A stretch of 64,000 nucleotides of DNA, from assembly GCA_945915475.1 (NCBI GenBank), contig CAMEFI010000004.1, positions 62,001 through 126,000 on the forward strand, read 5' to 3'. The translations under genes and the position numbers were made by a program. Positions 56,149 through 64,000 of this stretch are shown here, one piece after another (positions within the stretch are counted from its first letter, which is position 1; the number at the start of each line of letters is the position of its first letter). Source of the DNA: an uncultured Clostridium sp. (GTDB lineage: Bacteria > Bacillota > Clostridia > Lachnospirales > Lachnospiraceae). The notes under the pieces were generated by a model that was given only the letters and a program-made list of their open reading frames with translations, was not told the DNA's origin and made no database searches.

Positions 56149-56343
56149 ATGTCCAGACAGGAGATTGACAACAGACAGGGCACGGATCTAATCATTTCGG
56201 CAGACAAATATATATCCATCGGGGAAAATGGGGCTGATATTGTCATCAAGAACGGGGACCAGATGATATGGTTTGACGGAGCAGATGGCTGGCAACATTT
56301 CATAGATGCCATCGATCGAAAAAAAGCAAGCTTGTCAACCTGA
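56149..56343 (+). CDS. Small plus-strand protein, unknown function
   Basis: A 64-residue protein starting MSRQEIDNRQGTDLIISADK. The middle ISIGENGADIVIKNGDQMIWFDGADGW has alternating hydrophobics of a small beta structure. AAGG is eight bases before the ATG; a TATAAT (56087-56092) lies upstream, and the stop codon is inside a terminator hairpin. Separate expression signals in a window otherwise on the other strand support a real gene. No family was recognised. Confidence 0.65.
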   Translation: MSRQEIDNRQGTDLIISADKYISIGENGADIVIKNGDQMIWFDGADGWQHFIDAIDRKKASLST

Positions 56344-56357
56344 CAAGCTTGCCTTTT
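56326..56357 (+). terminator. Bidirectional terminator between the small gene and argD
   Basis: Perfect 12-bp stem (56326-56337 with 56341-56352), three-base loop, T-run to the right and A-run to the left, so it can serve both convergent genes. The small gene's TGA stop (56341-56343) is the first base triplet of the right arm. Confidence 0.92.
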
Positions 56358-56359
56358 TC

Positions 56360-57577
56360 TTATTCTGCTGCAATTTCTTCAATGGATTCTTTCAGAATCT
56401 GAACAGCTTTATCACAGTCTTCCTTCGACACAATAAGTGGAGGAACCATACGGATAATACGATTTGAAGTTGCTGTTACAAGTAACTGCTTCTCCATGGC
56501 CCGGACTTTCACCTTCACAGCATCCACATCCTCTAATTCCAGTCCAACTAACAACCCCAGACCTCGTACTTCTTTTACATGAGGAAGTGTATGAAGCTGC
56601 TCCATGAAATAAGCTCCCATCTTCTTTGCATTGTCTGCCAGATTCTTTTCTAACAATTCACTAACAGCCGCATACCCGGCTGCACAACACACCGGATTAC
56701 CGGAAAATGTACAACCGTGGGAACCCGGATTTAATGTCTCTGCACACTTTTGTGTCATGGCAACTGCTCCTAATGGCAATCCACCTCCAAGTGCTTTGGC
56801 CATTGTCACGGCATCCGGTCTTACTCCATAGTGCATAAATGCCATGGTCTCACCACAACGGCACCATCCTGTCTGTACTTCATCAAATAACAAAAGCATC
56901 CCTTTTTCATCGCAAAGTTTCCGAAGTCCTTCTAAGAACTCTTTCGTTGCCGGATATACACCGCCTTCTCCCTGTACAGGCTCCACCATGATTGCAATCG
57001 TATTCTCTGTACAGGCTTCCCGGAAGCTTTCTAAATTATTATATTCTGCATAACTGAACCCCGGCAGATCCGGAAGAAATCCCTTCTGAATCGCACTATC
57101 AGGCTGACCGGTAGCAGTCAGTGCAGCAAAAGTTCTTCCATGGAAACTCTTCTTTGCTGTTACAATATGATAATGCTCCGGACCATAATGATCTACACCA
57201 TATTTTCTAGCCATCTTGATCATGGCTTCATTGGATTCACTTCCGGAATTCTGGAAGAAAATGCGATCAAATCCTGTATTCTCACAAACAAGCTTTGCAA
57301 GCATTGCCTGAGGCGTATTATATGGATACAGACTGGTATGCATCACCTGTCCCACCTGTTCCTGTACTGCTTTCACAATACGTTCATTGCAGTTACCTGC
57401 AGAATTTACAGCAATACCGGCATAAAAATCCAGATATTCTCTGCCATCCGCATCCTTTAAGTACATATCTCTTGCTTCTTCTACTACAATCGGAAAATGA
57501 TATCCAATATCCAACAAATAGTTGTCTGACATCTCTATTATATCCTGTTTGCTTAATCCGTAATCCTTTGCTTTCAT
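56360..57577 (-). CDS. argD: Acetylornithine aminotransferase
   Basis: A 405-residue class III PLP aminotransferase: YLDFYAGIAVNSAGN near 45, NSGSESNEAMIKMARKY near 105, LLLFDEVQTGWCRCG near 220 and the PLP lysine in TMAKALGGGLPLGA near 250. The N-acetylornithine type is inferred from length and pathway genes nearby. Its start overlaps the mscS stop by 4 bases (ATGA). Confidence 0.93.
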   Translation of the reverse strand: MKAKDYGLSKQDIIEMSDNYLLDIGYHFPIVVEEARDMYLKDADGREYLDFYAGIAVNSAGNCNERIVKAVQEQVGQVMHTSLYPYNTPQAMLAKLVCENTGFDRIFFQNSGSESNEAMIKMARKYGVDHYGPEHYHIVTAKKSFHGRTFAALTATGQPDSAIQKGFLPDLPGFSYAEYNNLESFREACTENTIAIMVEPVQGEGGVYPATKEFLEGLRKLCDEKGMLLLFDEVQTGWCRCGETMAFMHYGVRPDAVTMAKALGGGLPLGAVAMTQKCAETLNPGSHGCTFSGNPVCCAAGYAAVSELLEKNLADNAKKMGAYFMEQLHTLPHVKEVRGLGLLVGLELEDVDAVKVKVRAMEKQLLVTATSNRIIRMVPPLIVSKEDCDKAVQILKESIEEIAAE

Positions 57578-58473
57578 ATTCTTCCCTCTTTCTCTGTCAA
57601 TAAATCTACTTCCAAACGGTTATATGGGATCTCAATTCCATTGGCATCAAAGGCTTCTTTCACCTTTTCCCGAAGATCCCAGGTGGTCTTCCAATAATCC
57701 TCCGTTTTCACCCATGCCCGGATTCCCAGCGTCATACCACTATCATCAAAAGAATCTAAAAACACATCTTTCGGCTCATTTTCCAAAATGCGGTTATCCC
57801 TCTTCAGAATATCATACACAACATCCTTCACCTGTTTCATATCACTGTGATAGGCAATCGCAATCTTAATCTCTACCTTTCTCTTCATCTCATTTGTCAG
57901 GTTCAATAAACTGTTATTCGTAAGAATTCCATTGGGAATTACAACCATCTTGTTATCATGAGTCAGAAGCCTTGTGTAGAAAATATCAATAGATGTAACT
58001 GTTCCCTCCATGCCCTTTTCATTTTCCACAATGTAATCTCCCACTGTGAATGGCTTCAGCAGTAAAATAAGCATTCCACCTGCAAGATTGGAAAGTGCTC
58101 CCTGCAGTGCAAGACCAATTGCCATGGACGCGGTTCCCAGGATCGTGATAAAACTTGTCACCTCAAACCCGACAATCGTTGCCGCCGTTATAAAGACAAG
58201 AATATACCCGACAACACGAATAATCGATAACAAAAATCCGGAAACAGACTCATCCATTTTGGAACGTTCAAAGGAACGGCGGAATAACTTAAGCATCATC
58301 CCCACCAACTTTATTCCAATTACAATAAAGGCAATGGCAACCAACACACTTCCGGACTTGCCAATGAACCAGCTTATCATATCATCTAATGTACTTTTCA
58401 ACACTCCCGCCGACTCTTCCACATTCTTAGCGGCCTCCTCGACCATCTGATTTGTATTCTCTGTAAGCCACAT
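57574..58473 (-). CDS. mscS: Small-conductance mechanosensitive channel (MscS family)
   Basis: A 299-residue channel with three N-terminal helices, the pore helix region TILGTASMAIGLALQGALSNLAGGMLILLLKPF and the beta domain start VGDYIVENEKGMEGTVTSIDIFYTRLLTHDNKMVVIPNG in pieces. It relieves osmotic pressure. The ATG at 58473 follows AGGAG by eight bases. The overlap with argD suggests coexpression without an obvious functional link. Confidence 0.93.
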   Translation of the reverse strand: MWLTENTNQMVEEAAKNVEESAGVLKSTLDDMISWFIGKSGSVLVAIAFIVIGIKLVGMMLKLFRRSFERSKMDESVSGFLLSIIRVVGYILVFITAATIVGFEVTSFITILGTASMAIGLALQGALSNLAGGMLILLLKPFTVGDYIVENEKGMEGTVTSIDIFYTRLLTHDNKMVVIPNGILTNNSLLNLTNEMKRKVEIKIAIAYHSDMKQVKDVVYDILKRDNRILENEPKDVFLDSFDDSGMTLGIRAWVKTEDYWKTTWDLREKVKEAFDANGIEIPYNRLEVDLLTEKEGRI

Positions 58474-58527
58474 GGCACATTCTCCTGTCAAATCTTCAAG
58501 AACACCTCTGCTTTCTTATATCCTGTT

Positions 58528-60783
58528 CTATTTTGTTCCTGTTGTCTTCTTAGATGTCTTTGCTGTCTTCTTAACAACCGGAATTTCCTTTGTCAACTTG
58601 AAGATACTCATAGAAAGTGGTGCCAGACCAATTGTGATAGAATTCGTTCTGCCATCACAGGCACTGCGTTTGCTTGTTCTCACAGACGGATTCTTACTTC
58701 CATCTCCACCAAATTTCTCATTATCACTGCAAAAGATTTCTTTGTAAGCTCCGGCATATGGTACACCAACTTTGTATGCATCATAAGATACCGGAGTAAA
58801 ATTACAGATAATCAATAAAGTATCTTCCTTGCGGTTTGTCTTCCTGATAAAAGACACAATACTTTCATTCGCTGCATTTTCGTTGATCCATTCAAATCCA
58901 TTCGCATCATTATCAAAAGCATACAATGCAGGTTCCTTCCTGTATAAATGATTCAATGCCTTCACATAATCCCGCAAAATGGTATGTGCATCAAAATCCA
59001 AAAGCTCCCAGTCTATCTCACCCGCCTCACTAAACTCCTTAAACTGAGCAAACTCCTGTCCCATAAATAACAGCTTCTTACCCGGATGTGTCATCATGTA
59101 ACCATATAGCAGGCGCAGATTAGAGAATTTTTCCTCATATCCACCCGGCATCTGATCTACAATAGAACCCTTGCCACCAACAACCTCATTATGAGAAAAT
59201 TCCAATATATAATTCTCATCATAGGCACTTGAAAGACTGTTTGTCAGCTTCTTATGCTCATACTTACGATAAAGCGGATCTAACGCCATGTATGATAACA
59301 GATTCTTCATCCATGACATATTAAAGCGGTAATCAAATCCCATGCCGCCTTCTTCCACCTTGTTTGTCAACATCGGCCAACCGGATTCCTCTTCCACAAT
59401 CATCTTACAATACGGGAATCTCTCCTTCATGATCGTATTAAGTTCCTTCAGAAAGGCAATAGCATCTAAATTCTCATTGCCACCATACTGATTCGGCACC
59501 CAGGCACCATAGGTCTTTCCGTAATCCAAATACAACATAGAAGCTGCACTATCAATTCTCAAACCATCTAAATGATATTTTGACACCCAGTAAATGGCGT
59601 TCGAAATCAGATAATTGCGTACTTCATTTCTTCCATAATCAAAAATATAGGTTCCCCATCTTGGATTCTCACTTCTTCTCGAATCAGCCGGTTCATATAG
59701 TGGTTCCCCGTCAAATCTTGCAAGACCACTTGCACTCATAGGGAACTGACTTGGAACCCAGTCACAAATCACGCCAATACCATGCTGATGCATATAATCT
59801 ACAAAATACATAAAATCAGCCGGTTCTCCGTAACGTGAAGTCGGTGCAAAAAAACCCGTAGTCTGATAGCCGTATGTACCATCCTGTTCATGCTCCATCA
59901 CAGGCATTAACTCCACATGGGTATAACCCATATCGGAAACATACTCTGCTAATTCCACAGCAATCTCCCGGTATGTATAGAATTCTCTGCCGTCTTTCGG
60001 ACGCTTAAATGCTCCTAAATGAACCTCATATATATTCATTGGCACTTCGTCTTTCACATCGGATAATCCCTGTCGATATTCAGAATCCTTCCACTCATAG
60101 GATAAATCTGCAATCTTAGATGCATTCGCCGGACGTAATTCCGAATAATTACCATAAGGATCCGGCTTCATAAAAGTATTACCCTGTCTGGTCTGAATCT
60201 CATATTTGTAGATCTCTGAAGCTTCAATCCCCGGAATAAACAACTCGAAAATACCCGAATATTCAATTCTACGCATAATATGTGTATGTCCATTCCAATT
60301 ATTAAAATCACCTACAACAGAAACCCTGACTGCATGCGGTGCCCATACAGCAAACAAAACACCTTTTACACCATCTAACATACAAAGGTGTGCCCCTAGT
60401 TTCTCATATATTTCGTAATGGATTCCATCATTAAATTTGCTAATATCAATCGGATCAATTACCGGCTCAAATGCATATGGATCAATAATCTTCTGCTTGG
60501 TTCCGTCTGGTAATTCTACTTCAAAATAATAGACAAAACTCTGCCGGTCAGGTACTTTTACCGAATAGAAATCTTTCACTCTGTCACTGATTAATTCATA
60601 TCGTTCCTTCGTGTTCTTGCAAACTGCCCAAACACGTTTCACACCCTGCAAAAATGCATTAATATAGACACCGTCTACCGTCTCATGCATTCCCAAAATA
60701 TGATGTGGGTTATCATGACACCCCTGTGTTAATGCTTCTACTTCAGCCCAATTAATTGCAAATACTGGTCTTCTGTCAGTCAT
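58528..60783 (-). CDS. glgB: 1,4-alpha-glucan branching enzyme with altered region IV
   Basis: A 751-residue GH13 protein: N-terminal domain (PHHILGMHETVDG), CBM48 (FAVWAPHAVRVSVVGDFNNWNGH, about 145), then the catalytic barrel. Region I VELMPVMEH and region II DGLRIDSAASMLYLDYG with the nucleophile Asp are normal, as is region III IVEEESGWPML. Region IV reads FSHNEVVGGKGS; most GlgB proteins have SHDEVVHGK, so the third catalytic Asp is Asn here (codon AAT) and the following His is Gly. The C-terminal domain ends in a Lys/Thr-rich tail. No other glycogen gene is adjacent. AGGAG precedes the ATG. Confidence 0.9.
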   Translation of the reverse strand: MTDRRPVFAINWAEVEALTQGCHDNPHHILGMHETVDGVYINAFLQGVKRVWAVCKNTKERYELISDRVKDFYSVKVPDRQSFVYYFEVELPDGTKQKIIDPYAFEPVIDPIDISKFNDGIHYEIYEKLGAHLCMLDGVKGVLFAVWAPHAVRVSVVGDFNNWNGHTHIMRRIEYSGIFELFIPGIEASEIYKYEIQTRQGNTFMKPDPYGNYSELRPANASKIADLSYEWKDSEYRQGLSDVKDEVPMNIYEVHLGAFKRPKDGREFYTYREIAVELAEYVSDMGYTHVELMPVMEHEQDGTYGYQTTGFFAPTSRYGEPADFMYFVDYMHQHGIGVICDWVPSQFPMSASGLARFDGEPLYEPADSRRSENPRWGTYIFDYGRNEVRNYLISNAIYWVSKYHLDGLRIDSAASMLYLDYGKTYGAWVPNQYGGNENLDAIAFLKELNTIMKERFPYCKMIVEEESGWPMLTNKVEEGGMGFDYRFNMSWMKNLLSYMALDPLYRKYEHKKLTNSLSSAYDENYILEFSHNEVVGGKGSIVDQMPGGYEEKFSNLRLLYGYMMTHPGKKLLFMGQEFAQFKEFSEAGEIDWELLDFDAHTILRDYVKALNHLYRKEPALYAFDNDANGFEWINENAANESIVSFIRKTNRKEDTLLIICNFTPVSYDAYKVGVPYAGAYKEIFCSDNEKFGGDGSKNPSVRTSKRSACDGRTNSITIGLAPLSMSIFKLTKEIPVVKKTAKTSKKTTGTK

Positions 60784-60815
60784 GCTTTTCTCCTAAACAA
60801 TGCTAAGCATAAGGA

Positions 60816-60837
60816 AACGGCGCTAAACAGCGCCGTT
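60816..60837 (-). terminator. Hairpin between the P-loop kinase gene and glgB
   Basis: AACGGCGCT (60816-60824) pairs exactly with AGCGCCGTT (60829-60837) around a 4-base loop; the minus strand then reads TTTCC. Strong GC stem but a short T-run, so termination may be partial. Confidence 0.7.
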
Positions 60838-60843
60838 ATACTT

Positions 60844-61413
60844 TTACTCGCCTCTTAACTGCTTTACTACTCGCTTAATAGATTCGTTATATTCTTCCTC
60901 TGAAGAATTTTCAAAGACAATCAATTCCTTGATATTGTCTGGTTGATTAAAGTTACATCCTGCAATATATTCATCCCAGTGCTCTAACTTCCACGTGTCA
61001 CGATCTGAATTACGCTTAATCATTCTTTCCTTGCACACATCCACACGGGTATTCACCCAGATTACAACCAACTCTGCCCCATGCTTTGCAAGGCGCTCCC
61101 GTAATGAATCCAAATATTCATCATCACGGATCTCATCTGTAAATGGTGCGTTAATCAAAACTGTATCGTTGTAGTCTAACGCTTCCATTGCCAAATCTAA
61201 AACACAATAATATTCGTAGTCACGGATCTCTTTCTGGAAAAAATCAGAAGAACGGTTGTACTCCTGTCCAGCCACCTTGAAGATCTGCTTTGATAATACA
61301 ATCAATGTATCTTTGTCAAGATACACACAATTGGTTAATGCCTTTGCCAACTGTTTGGAGATAAATGTCTTACCACAAGCTGGTGGTGACGTTACTAATA
61401 TTAAATGTTTCAT
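60844..61413 (-). CDS. P-loop NTPase / kinase-like protein (AAA_33 type)
   Basis: A 189-residue protein with Walker A TSPPACGKTFIS at residues 8-19, a DTLIV/Asp pair after it, TVLINAPFTDEIRDDEY (Walker B-like region, about 90) and a lid with VNTRVDVCKERMIKRNSDRDTWK. The layout resembles small zeta/chloramphenicol-phosphotransferase-like or nucleoside kinases. The substrate is unknown. It has its own near-consensus promoter (61487-61515), AGGAGG SD and a hairpin after it, so it is a single-gene unit. Confidence 0.75.
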   Translation of the reverse strand: MKHLILVTSPPACGKTFISKQLAKALTNCVYLDKDTLIVLSKQIFKVAGQEYNRSSDFFQKEIRDYEYYCVLDLAMEALDYNDTVLINAPFTDEIRDDEYLDSLRERLAKHGAELVVIWVNTRVDVCKERMIKRNSDRDTWKLEHWDEYIAGCNFNQPDNIKELIVFENSSEEEYNESIKRVVKQLRGE

Positions 61414-61486
61414 AATCTATATGCCTCCTTTATGCCATTCCGGCTTAAAATTCTCTTTTGCACTATTTGTACAATAATCAAGCCAA

Positions 61487-61515
61487 ATTATAGCATATTT
61501 TAGAAGGATTGACAA
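61487..61515 (-). promoter_or_regulatory. Sigma-A promoter of the P-loop kinase gene
   Basis: Minus strand TTGTCA (61510-61515), 17 bases, TATAAT (61487-61492), about 75 bases before the start codon and just after sigG. Confidence 0.8.
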
Positions 61516-61526
61516 CGCATTTCATG

Positions 61527-62306
61527 TTAAATATCCAGATAATTTTTCATACTTTTTAATGCCGATTTTTCAAGCCTTGATACCTGAGCCTGCGATATAG
61601 CTATCTCCTTTGCCACCTCTGTCTGTGTTTTTCCCTCAAAAAAACGAAGTCTAATAATATTATACTCCCGTTCAGATAACCGTTTCATTGCTGCTTTTAG
61701 GGAGATATCCTCAATCCAGTTCTCTTCTTTATTTTTCTTATCGCTAACCTGATCCATAATATATAGGGTGTCTCCACCTTCCTGATAGACCGGATCATAT
61801 AAAGAAACCGGTGTTGCAATGGCATCAAGTGCCATCACAACAATCTCTTTTTCCATATCAATTGCCCGTGCCACCTCATCAATTGTAGGTTCTCTGTCTT
61901 CCTCCTTAAGAATACGCTCTTTTGCATATATTGCCTTATATGCAATATCACGCAAAGATCTCGATACCCGGATTGCATTATTATCACGCAGATATCGTCT
62001 GCATTCTCCAATAATCATGGGTACTGCATAAGTGGAGAATCGCACATTTAAACTGCGGTCAAAATTATCAATTGCCTTCATCAATCCAATACATCCAACC
62101 TGAAAAAGATCATCTGCATTTTCATTCGACGCTGCAAAACGCTGGATAACACTTAACACTAATCTAAGGTTTCCCTCAATCAATTGCTCCCGTGCATGAA
62201 CATCCCCTTCTTCTACTTTTATGAATAATGCATCTTTTTCCTCATTTGTAAGAAGTGGTAATTTCGACGTGTTCACACCACAAATAACAACCTTATTCAG
62301 TGCCAT
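61527..62306 (-). CDS. sigG: Sporulation sigma factor SigG
   Basis: A 259-residue sigma-70 family protein, matching the known SigG length. It begins ALNKVVICGVNTSKLPLL, the SigG-specific start, with region 2 FQVGCIGLMKAIDNFD and FSTYAVPMIIGECRRYLRDNN and region 4 RLRFFEGKTQTEVAKEIAISQAQVSRLEKSAL in pieces. It directs late forespore genes such as gpr. The ATG at 62306 follows AGGAGG; an in-frame codon at 62357 adds 17 unrelated residues. Confidence 0.97.
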   Translation of the reverse strand: MALNKVVICGVNTSKLPLLTNEEKDALFIKVEEGDVHAREQLIEGNLRLVLSVIQRFAASNENADDLFQVGCIGLMKAIDNFDRSLNVRFSTYAVPMIIGECRRYLRDNNAIRVSRSLRDIAYKAIYAKERILKEEDREPTIDEVARAIDMEKEIVVMALDAIATPVSLYDPVYQEGGDTLYIMDQVSDKKNKEENWIEDISLKAAMKRLSEREYNIIRLRFFEGKTQTEVAKEIAISQAQVSRLEKSALKSMKNYLDI

Positions 62307-62336
62307 TGTCCAGTCCTCCTTAACGATTTCTATCAT

Positions 62337-62367
62337 TAAGGATTCACTTTTTCCCATCTGTTTATAC
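62337..62367 (-). promoter_or_regulatory. Candidate forespore promoter of sigG
   Basis: Minus strand GTATA (62363-62367), 18 bases, AATCCTTA (62337-62344) is close to sigma-G consensus (GNATR, N18, CATnnTA). It fits the known autoregulation of sigG. One or two mismatches. Confidence 0.3.
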
Positions 62368-62395
62368 CAAAAAAATAAAGGGAATAATTACCTTA

Positions 62396-63136
62396 TCAGG
62401 AACCAATTCTTTGCATTTCCTTTTTCAATCGTTTCATAATCTTCTTCTCCAATCTTGAAATATAGGACTGGGATATTCCAAGCATATCTGCAACCTCCTT
62501 TTGTGTTAATTCTTCATCATTCTCATTACTTAAGCCAAAGCGAAGATCAACAATCAGTTTTTCCCTTTCTGATAATACATCCATTGCTTTTTTTAACAAA
62601 TCTCTATCCACTTCGCTTTCTAAATCCTTATATATAATATCCTCTTCCGTACCCAAAATATCAGATAGCAGCAACTCATTTCCATCCCAGTCCACATTCA
62701 AAGGTTCGTCAATGGAAACTTCCATTTTTGTCTTAGCACTTCTCCGCAAATACATTAAGATCTCATTTTCAATACAACGGGATGCATAGGTTGCCAACTT
62801 GATTTTTTTATCCTTCTTAAAAGTATTGATGGCTTTAATCAGGCCGATTGTTCCAATCGATATAAGATCTTCCACTCCCACTCCGGTATTATCAAATTTT
62901 TTTGCAATATATACCACCAATCGCAAATTATGTTCAATTAAAATACTCTTGACTTCTGTATCATCTATATCTCCCAGCTTTTCCAATAATTCCTGTTCTC
63001 TCTCCGCTTCTAAGGGTGGAGGCAAAATATCTGCACCTCCAATATAGTGTATTTCCTTTTTAGGCATAAAAAACATGCTTGCCATATTTTTCATCATGGT
63101 AAGCCTGATTTTTTCATTACTTACGATATTCACCAT
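62396..63136 (-). CDS. sigE: Sporulation sigma factor SigE (pro-protein)
   Basis: A 246-residue sigma factor. The N-terminal part ([41 protein letters not shown] in pieces) is the pro-sequence followed by the YIGG...LPPPL start of the mature part; cleavage by SpoIIGA is expected just before it. Region 2 is [18 protein letters not shown] and [17 protein letters not shown]; region 4 is [23 protein letters not shown]. The ATG at 63136 has GGAGG four bases upstream; longer in-frame starts overlap spoIIGA. It controls early mother-cell genes. Confidence 0.97.
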   Translation of the reverse strand: MVNIVSNEKIRLTMMKNMASMFFMPKKEIHYIGGADILPPPLEAEREQELLEKLGDIDDTEVKSILIEHNLRLVVYIAKKFDNTGVGVEDLISIGTIGLIKAINTFKKDKKIKLATYASRCIENEILMYLRRSAKTKMEVSIDEPLNVDWDGNELLLSDILGTEEDIIYKDLESEVDRDLLKKAMDVLSEREKLIVDLRFGLSNENDEELTQKEVADMLGISQSYISRLEKKIMKRLKKEMQRIGS

Positions 63137-63152
63137 ATATTCCTCCAACTTT

Positions 63153-64000
63153 TTATTCCACTCCATCCGCAAACAGCAAACCATCATATTCTCCTGTTGC
63201 AAACAAAGAATCCATCACAATGGCAACAGGCTGTCTTCTTAATGTCTGTTTTTGCTTTGGCAGCACAATCTCATCTGCCAGGAAACAAAGCAGCCTGCCT
63301 GATGGATTTCCAACACTCTGGTATGTAATCTCATGGAAACATACCCGCTTTTGTGTCTTCAACTGTACAAATTGAGAATAATTGATGCAGCCTTCTTCCT
63401 GATAGTCCTTAACAAATTGCACTTCTTCCATTGTTAATACAGAGGATAGAAAATGATAGGATAGAATAATAACCGGTTTTCCAAACAATCCATCCCACAA
63501 CCGATTTCCTGTATCCAGAAATATATTTCCCCTTTTTCTTCTATCTCCATGGTGAATCTCCATCGGATATATGGTATTTCTTCTATGTAATACTTCTTTC
63601 CTGCCGGAAAGCAATAAGATAACGGCTCCAGCACTTCCCATGAAAAAGAATAACCATATCCCCAGGGATAAGGTATCCATCTTCCATTGGCTACGCAAAC
63701 CATTCATGATACCTCCTATGAGAACCAGTATTGTGGTGGTAAGAGCCCATTTACGCAGCAGACCTCCTTTTTTTCCCAAGGCAATCCACGTAGCTCCCAT
63801 ACTGATTCCTGTCCACCAGATTATTCCCTTTATTCCCATTAGAATATCCGGGCACATCATAAAAGGAAGAAGCATACCCGCTCCAAATATTGCTCCTCCT
63901 GTTAATCTGAACCATTTTATACGTTGCCCCATCCATATTCCCGAAAGCAGCAACCCATAAAAATCCACAATAAAATTGATTAGAAAAAACAGATCCAGAT
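63153..64000 (-). CDS. spoIIGA: Sporulation sigma-E processing peptidase SpoIIGA (partial, N-terminus outside window)
   Basis: The open frame runs to the window edge. The fragment [20 protein letters not shown] continues into more membrane helices, the usual SpoIIGA start. The C-terminal aspartic-protease-like domain has the motif [21 protein letters not shown], i.e. the DTGN active-site sequence (about 130 residues from the end). It cleaves pro-SigE. sigE follows after 16 bases. A GTG at 63968 is not the real start because homology continues upstream of it. Confidence 0.93.
   Translation of the reverse strand, partial: LDLFFLINFIVDFYGLLLSGIWMGQRIKWFRLTGGAIFGAGMLLPFMMCPDILMGIKGIIWWTGISMGATWIALGKKGGLLRKWALTTTILVLIGGIMNGLRSQWKMDTLSLGIWLFFFMGSAGAVILLLSGRKEVLHRRNTIYPMEIHHGDRRKRGNIFLDTGNRLWDGLFGKPVIILSYHFLSSVLTMEEVQFVKDYQEEGCINYSQFVQLKTQKRVCFHEITYQSVGNPSGRLLCFLADEIVLPKQKQTLRRQPVAIVMDSLFATGEYDGLLFADGVE

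Overview
The window looks like chromosome from a spore-forming, low-to-moderate GC member of the Clostridia, most probably a Lachnospiraceae. Support comes from sporulation genes (spoIIGA-sigE-sigG, gpr, spoIIP), the hrcA-grpE-dnaK-dnaJ operon behind a perfect CIRCE element, and strong purine-rich Shine-Dalgarno (SD) sites. Species cannot be read from the sequence alone. Almost every gene is on the minus strand; only rpsT and one small gene near 56.2 kb are on the plus strand. No tRNA, rRNA, insertion sequence, CRISPR array or prophage was seen.

Region by region (plus coordinates; transcription mostly right to left). 0-5.4 kb: start of thiI (cut by the window edge), a cysteine desulfurase, a YfhO-type membrane protein and a WecE-type sugar aminotransferase. 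5.4-14.9 kb: a visibly AT-rich gene cluster holding two acyl carrier proteins, two KAS III enzymes, two short-chain reductases, a free-standing adenylation enzyme, two GNAT acyltransferases, a metallo-beta-lactamase-fold hydrolase, a GT2 glycosyltransferase and a pair of half-size EamA/ArnE-F-type membrane proteins. It reads as one operon making an unusual acyl or aminoacyl group and placing it on a 4-amino-4,6-dideoxy sugar for a lipid-linked surface glycan. It is the best candidate here for an undescribed pathway. 14.9-15.7 kb: noncoding, with a decayed MBOAT O-acyltransferase remnant. 15.7-20.5 kb: an SDR, an AAA/PD-(D/E)XK protein, rsmE, a DUF2442/DUF4160 pair and prmA. 20.5-25.6 kb: heat-shock operon. 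25.6-33.3 kb: LtaS-like enzyme, zinc-ribbon membrane protein, hemW, lepA, spoIIP, gpr. 33.3-40.8 kb: rpsT (+), holA, comEC, a GerMN lipoprotein, a WalRK-like two-component pair, comEA. 41-44.8 kb: a small DMT protein, an orphan solute-binding lipoprotein, argB and argC. 45-52 kb: phosphate regulon pstS-pstC-pstA-pstB-phoU followed by its response regulator and kinase; PstS is circularly permuted. 52-58.5 kb: nadC, nadB, a small acidic protein, argH, a small plus-strand gene, argD and an MscS channel. 58.5-64 kb: a branching enzyme with an altered catalytic motif, a P-loop kinase-like protein, sigG, sigE and spoIIGA (cut by the window edge).

How it fits together: housekeeping modules for protein folding and ribosome modification, phosphate scavenging with its own sensor pair, scattered arginine genes (C, B, H, D; argJ is not between C and B) and an NAD branch (nadB, nadC; no nadA here) surround one accessory surface-glycan island. 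The main items for follow-up are the acyl-sugar cluster with its MBOAT remnant, the permuted PstS, the GlgB Asp-to-Asn change, the alternative hairpins in the rpsT leader and the DUF4160/DUF2442 pair.
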